DNA from: Symbiodinium natans | Lineage: Eukaryota; Sar; Dinophyceae; Suessiales; Symbiodiniaceae | Assembly (NCBI GenBank): GCA_905221605.1 | Contig: CAJNDS010002081.1 | Span: forward strand, 97,501-161,500 | Length of the DNA: 64,000 nt | Direction of reading: 5' to 3' | Part shown: one piece after another, positions 59,698 through 64,000 of the stretch | Position numbering within the stretch: the first letter of the stretch is position 1 | How the letters are laid out: each line of letters starts with the position of its first letter | Notes under the pieces: generated by a model | Seen by the model: the letters and a program-made list of their open reading frames with translations, nothing else | The model's database searches: none | What the model was told of the DNA's origin: nothing | Made by a program: the position numbers and the translations under genes

Positions 59698-59738
59698 GGT
59701 TTAGGGTTTAGGGTTTAGGGTTTAGGGTTTAGGGTTAT
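59698..59738. repeat. Short TTTAGGG array
   Basis: Five to six heptamers. Confidence 0.95.
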
Positions 59739-59949
59739 AGGTAAGCTCGGGAAACTGAGGGAGCGTCGGATCTGTGAGGGCTGGAAAGGCTCAAGACCCC
59801 AAAAGGCAGGAAAGGGAACACGCAAACACCCCCAAACACCCCTAAAACCCTAGCACCCCTGCATCCTCTGCATCCCATGCATCTTAGATGGCTGAAAACG
59901 AATACCTGTGGGAAAGGCCGGTGGGGAAGTTTTTAGCTGCTGAAATCTA

Positions 59950-60720
59950 GCAATTTCCGTGCTTCGGGCTGGGGGACTCAAAAATTTTGGGCTTGGCCGA
60001 GGCGAGGGAACCACCCCAGGATGCACCAACCGGTCGGACCCTCGAACCCCCCATGGCTCATCGCTTCCTTGCGTAGGCCGAGACCCAGGCCCGGCGCGTA
60101 GAAATGAGCCCCCTGCGCGCAGGCACGCTGGGTTGTGGGACCCAACCAGCTCGGGTTTAGGCTTAGGCTAGCTTGGGGGCAGGGGGTAGCTGAGGACTGG
60201 ACTACCCCCCTACCCCGTACTCGGCACGCGGCCCAAGCTAGGTAAGATCAAGAAGGGCCATTTGGTCCTAGATTGGGTGGGGCGGGCTGTCGTGCGCCCC
60301 AAAGTTGGTTTTGCGGTCTTCCAGGCTTGGCCTTGGGCTTTGGGGTCTGGGGATTCGGGCTGTGGCAGCACAGCACTCAGGTCCCTGTCATGATCAAACT
60401 GGCTTTTAGGGAGGGCCGCGCAAGCTTGGAAAGGCCATGCGTTCCAAGATCTGGTCTCCTTCCCCCATTCCACCCGTTCCCCCATCCCTGAGCCCTATCA
60501 AACCCTAAAGTTTTCTCTAGGCCCTCCAGCCTGTCCCAAAAGCCCCAAGCTGTTTACGCTGCAGTTCAAGGTGTCGGGTTACGGGTCGGCCCGCGCAATC
60601 CCACCTGGACCGGCGTGCCCCGCTTGGACCGCCGACGCGCAGAGGTGGCGCATTCGGTTCGTCATGTTTTAATTCTTCGGAATTACTATGGCAGACTCGT
60701 GGTTGGGCTTAGGGTATGTG
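59950..60720. other. Unresolved block
   Basis: The minus frame GAHFYAPGLGLGLRKEAMSH (near 60060-60115) follows an acceptor CGCGCAG|G and vaguely recalls the FYGPGGPY-x-x-FAG-x-DAS part of cytochrome b5-like domains. The plus frame WTGVPRLDRRRAEVAHSVRH (from about 60608) is open for 40 codons. Both tentative. Confidence 0.25.
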
Positions 60721-61145
60721 CAGTGCTGACCCCCCCCCACTAGCTGTTGGAGCGCTTTGGGATTTAGGGTTTAGGGTTCAGGGTTCAGGGTTCCCAGGCC
60801 TTCCAAACGTTGAAGACTAGCCCGGAGCAGGCCAGGAGAATGGGCCCATCCTGGCTTCAGCTCCAAAGCCCTAGAATCCCAAGCCCTAAATGACCCCAAA
60901 ACAACCGAAGCCCCAAAACCCTAAAACCTTGAAATACCCAAAGGACCTTCAGCCGCAAAACTCTACTGCACAGGCATGTGCCATGGGAGCAGCAGACGTG
61001 CAGGAAGGATCATGATCCATCCCTTCCATTTTTTGAGAATAAGCAGAGAGAATTACCAGCAACGCTAAGAGCAAGCAGTTGTAATTACACTTCGCTAGCA
61101 CAGCTGCAAATACTTGAAATAAATTTCATCCCCAACAATTTCGAA

Positions 61146-61215
61146 GAAGCCCTAAACCCTAAACCCGAAACCCTAAACCCTAAACCCTAAACCCTAAACC
61201 CTAAACCCTAAACCC
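61146..61215. repeat. CCCTAAA array
   Basis: Left flank of the exon at 61225; about nine heptamers. Confidence 0.96.
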
Positions 61216-61224
61216 CTCAAGAAC

Positions 61225-61289
61225 CTCATCCTCTGAGCCGTCGTAGCTTCGAAGCTCCTCAGCCGTCCATGGCGCCTGGAGTTGCCGCA
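61225..61289 (-). CDS. Candidate exon: start of a cytochrome b5-like heme/steroid-binding domain
   Basis: The acceptor CTTTTCAG and donor GATGAG|GT bound RQLQAPWTAEELRSYDGSED. The core (F/W)TAEELRxYDG is the typical first motif of the cytochrome b5-like heme/steroid-binding (MAPR-type) domain, normally followed by PIYLAVKGxVFDV, which I could not find downstream on the minus strand. It is therefore a fragment or part of a gene whose other exons I missed. Flanked by CCCTAAA and TTTAGGG arrays. Confidence 0.42.
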
Positions 61290-61339
61290 CTGAAAAGTTG
61301 CTGGGCTTCGGGCTTTGGGGATCAGAGCAGGATTTATTT

Positions 61340-61425
61340 TAAGGTTTCGGGCTTTAGGGTTTAGGGTTTAGGGTTTAGGGTTTAGGGTTTAGGGTTTAGG
61401 GTTTAGGGTTTAGGGTTTAGGGCTT
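61340..61425. repeat. TTTAGGG array
   Basis: About 11 heptamers. Confidence 0.97.
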
Positions 61426-61694
61426 CGGGCTTGGGGAGTCCTTAGGGTTTAGGGTTTAGCGTTTAGCGTGTGGGGTTTAGAGTTTAGGGCTTGGGGCTTC
61501 GTGGGGTTTTTTACAGACCTACGTGTGGCCCAGTTTTAGAGCCGTGATCCTGGCAAAGGCCATCGACTGAAACGGGACCTGAGCGTGGAAATGGACGCAC
61601 TTGAGCTCCGGGGATACACAAAAAACCTGTGGGGGGGGGGGGTTAGGCCGAGCTTCTCAAAAATTTATTTTACATCCCCACCCTCTCTTGGTAG

Positions 61695-61870
61695 AGATTC
61701 GTTGGGGGTTGGGCACTCCAGGGACATTCTGGGGCTGGGCAATTCGGGGACACTCTGGGGTTGGGCACTGCAGGGAGAATCTGGGCTGGAGCCACTCTGG
61801 GGTTGGGCACTGGCAGACTCTGGGGCTGGGCACTCTGGGGACACTCCAGGTTGGACACTTCAGGGAAGCT
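61695..61870. repeat. 30-40-bp minisatellite GGTTGGGCACTCCAGGGA
   Basis: Five or six units built from CTCTGGGG(T/C)TGGGCACT. A poly-G tract lies at 61632-61642. Frames on both strands are repeat artefacts. Confidence 0.88.
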
Positions 61871-62046
61871 CTGAAGTTGTGAGCGAGGAGTAGACCGGGC
61901 GAGGAGAAGAGTGTAAAATCTAACCCCACACCGAGGGTGGGGAACAAAGCAGAAACCCGCTCAAAAGAGCCGCCCGTGACGTTGACCCCATCTAGGAGGG
62001 CTCTCGGAGAGACTTCAAGGAATCCCCTGTGTCCTGAGCCGTACAT

Positions 62047-62293
62047 CGGTTTAGGGTTTAGGGTTTAAGGTTTAGGGTTTAGGGTTTAGGGTTTAGGGTT
62101 TAGGGTTTAGGGTTTAGGGTTTAGGGTTTAGGGTTTAGGGTTTAGGGTTTAGGGTTTAGGGCTAGGTTTTAGGGTTTAGGGTTCAGGGTTCAGGGTTTAG
62201 GGTTTAGGGTTTAGGGTTCAGGGTTCAGGGTTCAGGGTTTAGGGTTTAGGGTTTAGGGTTTAGGGTTTAGGGTTTAGGGTTTAGGGTTTAGGG
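62047..62293. repeat. TTTAGGG array with TTCAGGG blocks
   Basis: About 34 heptamers. Confidence 0.98.
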
Positions 62294-62378
62294 CCCCAGA
62301 CCCCTTGGATTCCTGACTTCCCCCAAGTCCAATGAGCATGCAATGGGGCAGTTGCAAGAGCCGATGCATTGCGACCGA

Positions 62379-62487
62379 CATGGGGGTTTCCAGAACTAGG
62401 GGTGCTTTTTTGGGGTCCTTACTGTCAGGGAATCCTACTTTTGGGGGGACTCTACTAGGGGCCCCTGATTTTCGTAAAAAAAAGCCC
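62379..62487. mobile_element. Family-2 MITE-like element
   Basis: ACATGGGGGTTTCCAGAACT ... CCTGATTTTCGTAAAAAAAA. Confidence 0.78.
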
Positions 62488-62824
62488 TCGCTCAGAGGCC
62501 AAGCGCATCTCAAGCGATCGCATTCCTTCTTCGCGTGCCACTCTTGCCCCTGAGGCCGTGTGTAAACATTGTTTCCAACCAAAACCCGAAAGCCTCGGAC
62601 CCGCAGCCCTTGACCCTAAACCCGCCTCATCCAAATGAATAATGAAACCATTTAGAAATCAAAAAATATGTTTAAAAATAACAGAAAATTTAGAAATCAA
62701 AAAAATATCTAAAAAAAGAAAGAAAAAATCCCTCCCCTTCGGCCTTACGAGGCTGAAGGTATGCCTTCCTCCTTCGCTCCTCCAGCCTCGTGCATGTAGG
62801 GTTTAGGCAGGTTCGGATTTCGAG

Positions 62825-62915
62825 TTTGGGTCTTTAGGGTTTTAGGGTTCTCGGGTTTTAGGGTTTTAGGGTTTTAGGGTTTTAGGGTTTTAGGGTTTTA
62901 GGGTTTAGGGTTTGA
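62825..62915. repeat. TTTTAGGG octamer array
   Basis: About ten units. Confidence 0.96.
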
Positions 62916-63464
62916 GGGCAAGGGGTTTTGGCTTCGGCCTGGCGAGACGCTTCCGCTCGAATTCCTCCTGGCCAAGGGTTCATTGTTTTGTGTTTGTGAC
63001 TCATGGGTTTTGGAGTTTGGGTTTAAGTGAACCCTATGCCTAAAACCCGAAACCCGAAACCCTGAACCCGAAACCCTAAGGGTTTTAAGGGGTTCAGGGC
63101 GGAGGATACAAGGTTCAAAGGGCTTAGGCCCTCGAACGGAGGAGTCGGAGGAAAGGATTTCTTGAACAGTAGACTCTGGCCAAAGGCAAACCCTCAAACC
63201 CGCAAAAACCCACCGAAAGCGCAAACCCGAGACCCTCTAGGTTTAGGTTTACAGGGGGGATACCTTGTGGAATAGAGGCCGCATGATTCGAACAGGGACC
63301 CAAAGATGTGACCTTCATCTTGGAGAGCACCGAGGGATGCTGAACTGAGGTACGAGCCGATGCCTTACTTGCGCGGTCGTGACCCTAAGCCTAAGCTTAG
63401 GGTAGCCGCAGGGTTTTTCCTTAGTCTGGGCCCCTTAAAAGGGGACCCTTAGATAAGTTAGTGG

Positions 63465-64000
63465 ATACCATTTCCATTTTCATTTGGCACCACCCGATGC
63501 CCCCCCCCCCCACGGCCAAACACCAATTTTTCAATCATTTTTACATATCATTTTTTCAATCCGCATACCATTTCAAGTAAAAATCATTGAAATCTTCCTA
63601 GAAAAATTCAACCAGCATACCATCGTAAAATTTTCATTTTTTCCAAAATTTTGCCTCATTTTTGACCAAAATGAAAGCACTAACCACTTTCACCAAAAAC
63701 GTTAATTTCGCATTTTCTACAAGCATACCAAAACCATATTTTCACCTCAAAAATGTCAATTTTTACCCCTACATTTTTGCTACTCATTCGTTTCATATAT
63801 TAAACCAGTCAAAGTATTTTCAACTATTTTTGAACTATTTTGAAAGCACCTAAACATTTCAACCCAAATCTCGCCCAATAATCCAAACTCAGATATTAAA
63901 AATGAAAATGGAAGTGGTCTTCTCTAATGATATTTCGCAAAAAACAAATTATTTTCTCATTTCAACACAGACCTTTTTCAACAAGCATAACAACATAACT
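63465..64000. other. AT-rich, G-depleted segment
   Basis: A sharp shift to low GC; the plus strand is made of A, T and C with very little G. The motif GCATACCA recurs near 63562, 63612 and 63721 (GCATAACA near 63982), and TTTTTCAA/CATTTTT words recur, suggesting a degenerate satellite. Open frames here are not supported. Confidence 0.7.

Noticed and set aside
61585-61893. 102-codon plus frame with GLGHSG repeats
   Set aside because: It is produced by the 30-40-bp minisatellite and a poly-G tract.
63270-63350. tRNA-like TTCGAATC segment on the minus strand
   Set aside because: No T-stem pairing and no acceptor or anticodon stem could be drawn.

Overview
This window looks like nuclear DNA of a dinoflagellate. 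The plant/alveolate-type telomere heptamer TTTAGGG/CCCTAAA is scattered through it in dozens of separate arrays. The gene pieces I can resolve use AG|G acceptors and many non-canonical GC and GA donors, as known from dinoflagellates. One gene has the layered leader of a thylakoid-lumen protein in a complex plastid. Species cannot be fixed from sequence; a Suessiales-like core dinoflagellate is my guess. There is one 100-base N gap at 43876-43975, inside an array.

0-12.1 kb: a minus-strand gene can be assembled by eye from 14 very small exons (25-68 bp, 12087 down to 2615), probably with another exon at 25-116. They join in frame with every acceptor AG|G and encode a roughly 43-46-residue repeat with the pattern DG-x-IYGIP-x-(H/N)A-xx-VLKI-x-P-x-TGEV-xx-LG-xx-P-x-GK-x-KW-x-GGVL, probably a propeller-like repeat protein. 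The introns (160 bp to about 2.6 kb) are filled with telomere arrays, MITE-like elements, a 32-bp minisatellite and a 0.57-kb module that recurs at 50 kb.

12-55 kb: mostly intron-like or intergenic sequence with isolated GC-rich exon-like islands of 28-150 bp. Most read on the minus strand with AG|G acceptors (15.4, 21.8, 27.3, 28.3, 32.0, 33.6, 35.1, 35.7, 39.7, 43.7, 44.9, 46.6, 48.7 and 51.7 kb). A few read on plus (14.6-15.2 and 19.3 kb). Their products are not recognised. Larger telomere-poor blocks (19.5-21.6, 23.5-26.1, 37.1-39.6, 52.3-54.9 kb) may hold further exons I cannot resolve. At least seven families of 80-200-bp inverted-repeat elements are dispersed throughout.

55-62 kb: the clearest conventional genes. 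A two-exon minus-strand gene (55.2-55.8 kb) encodes a predicted thylakoid-lumen protein. An uninterrupted 465-codon minus-strand gene (57.4-58.8 kb) has a C-terminal DUF4326 domain and an N-myristoylation-type start. A plus-strand terminal exon lies at 59.5 kb, and a fragment resembling the start of a cytochrome b5-like heme/steroid-binding domain at 61.2 kb.

62-64 kb: telomere arrays, then an abrupt change at about 63.47 kb to AT-rich DNA whose plus strand has almost no G. No rRNA, tRNA or CRISPR was found.
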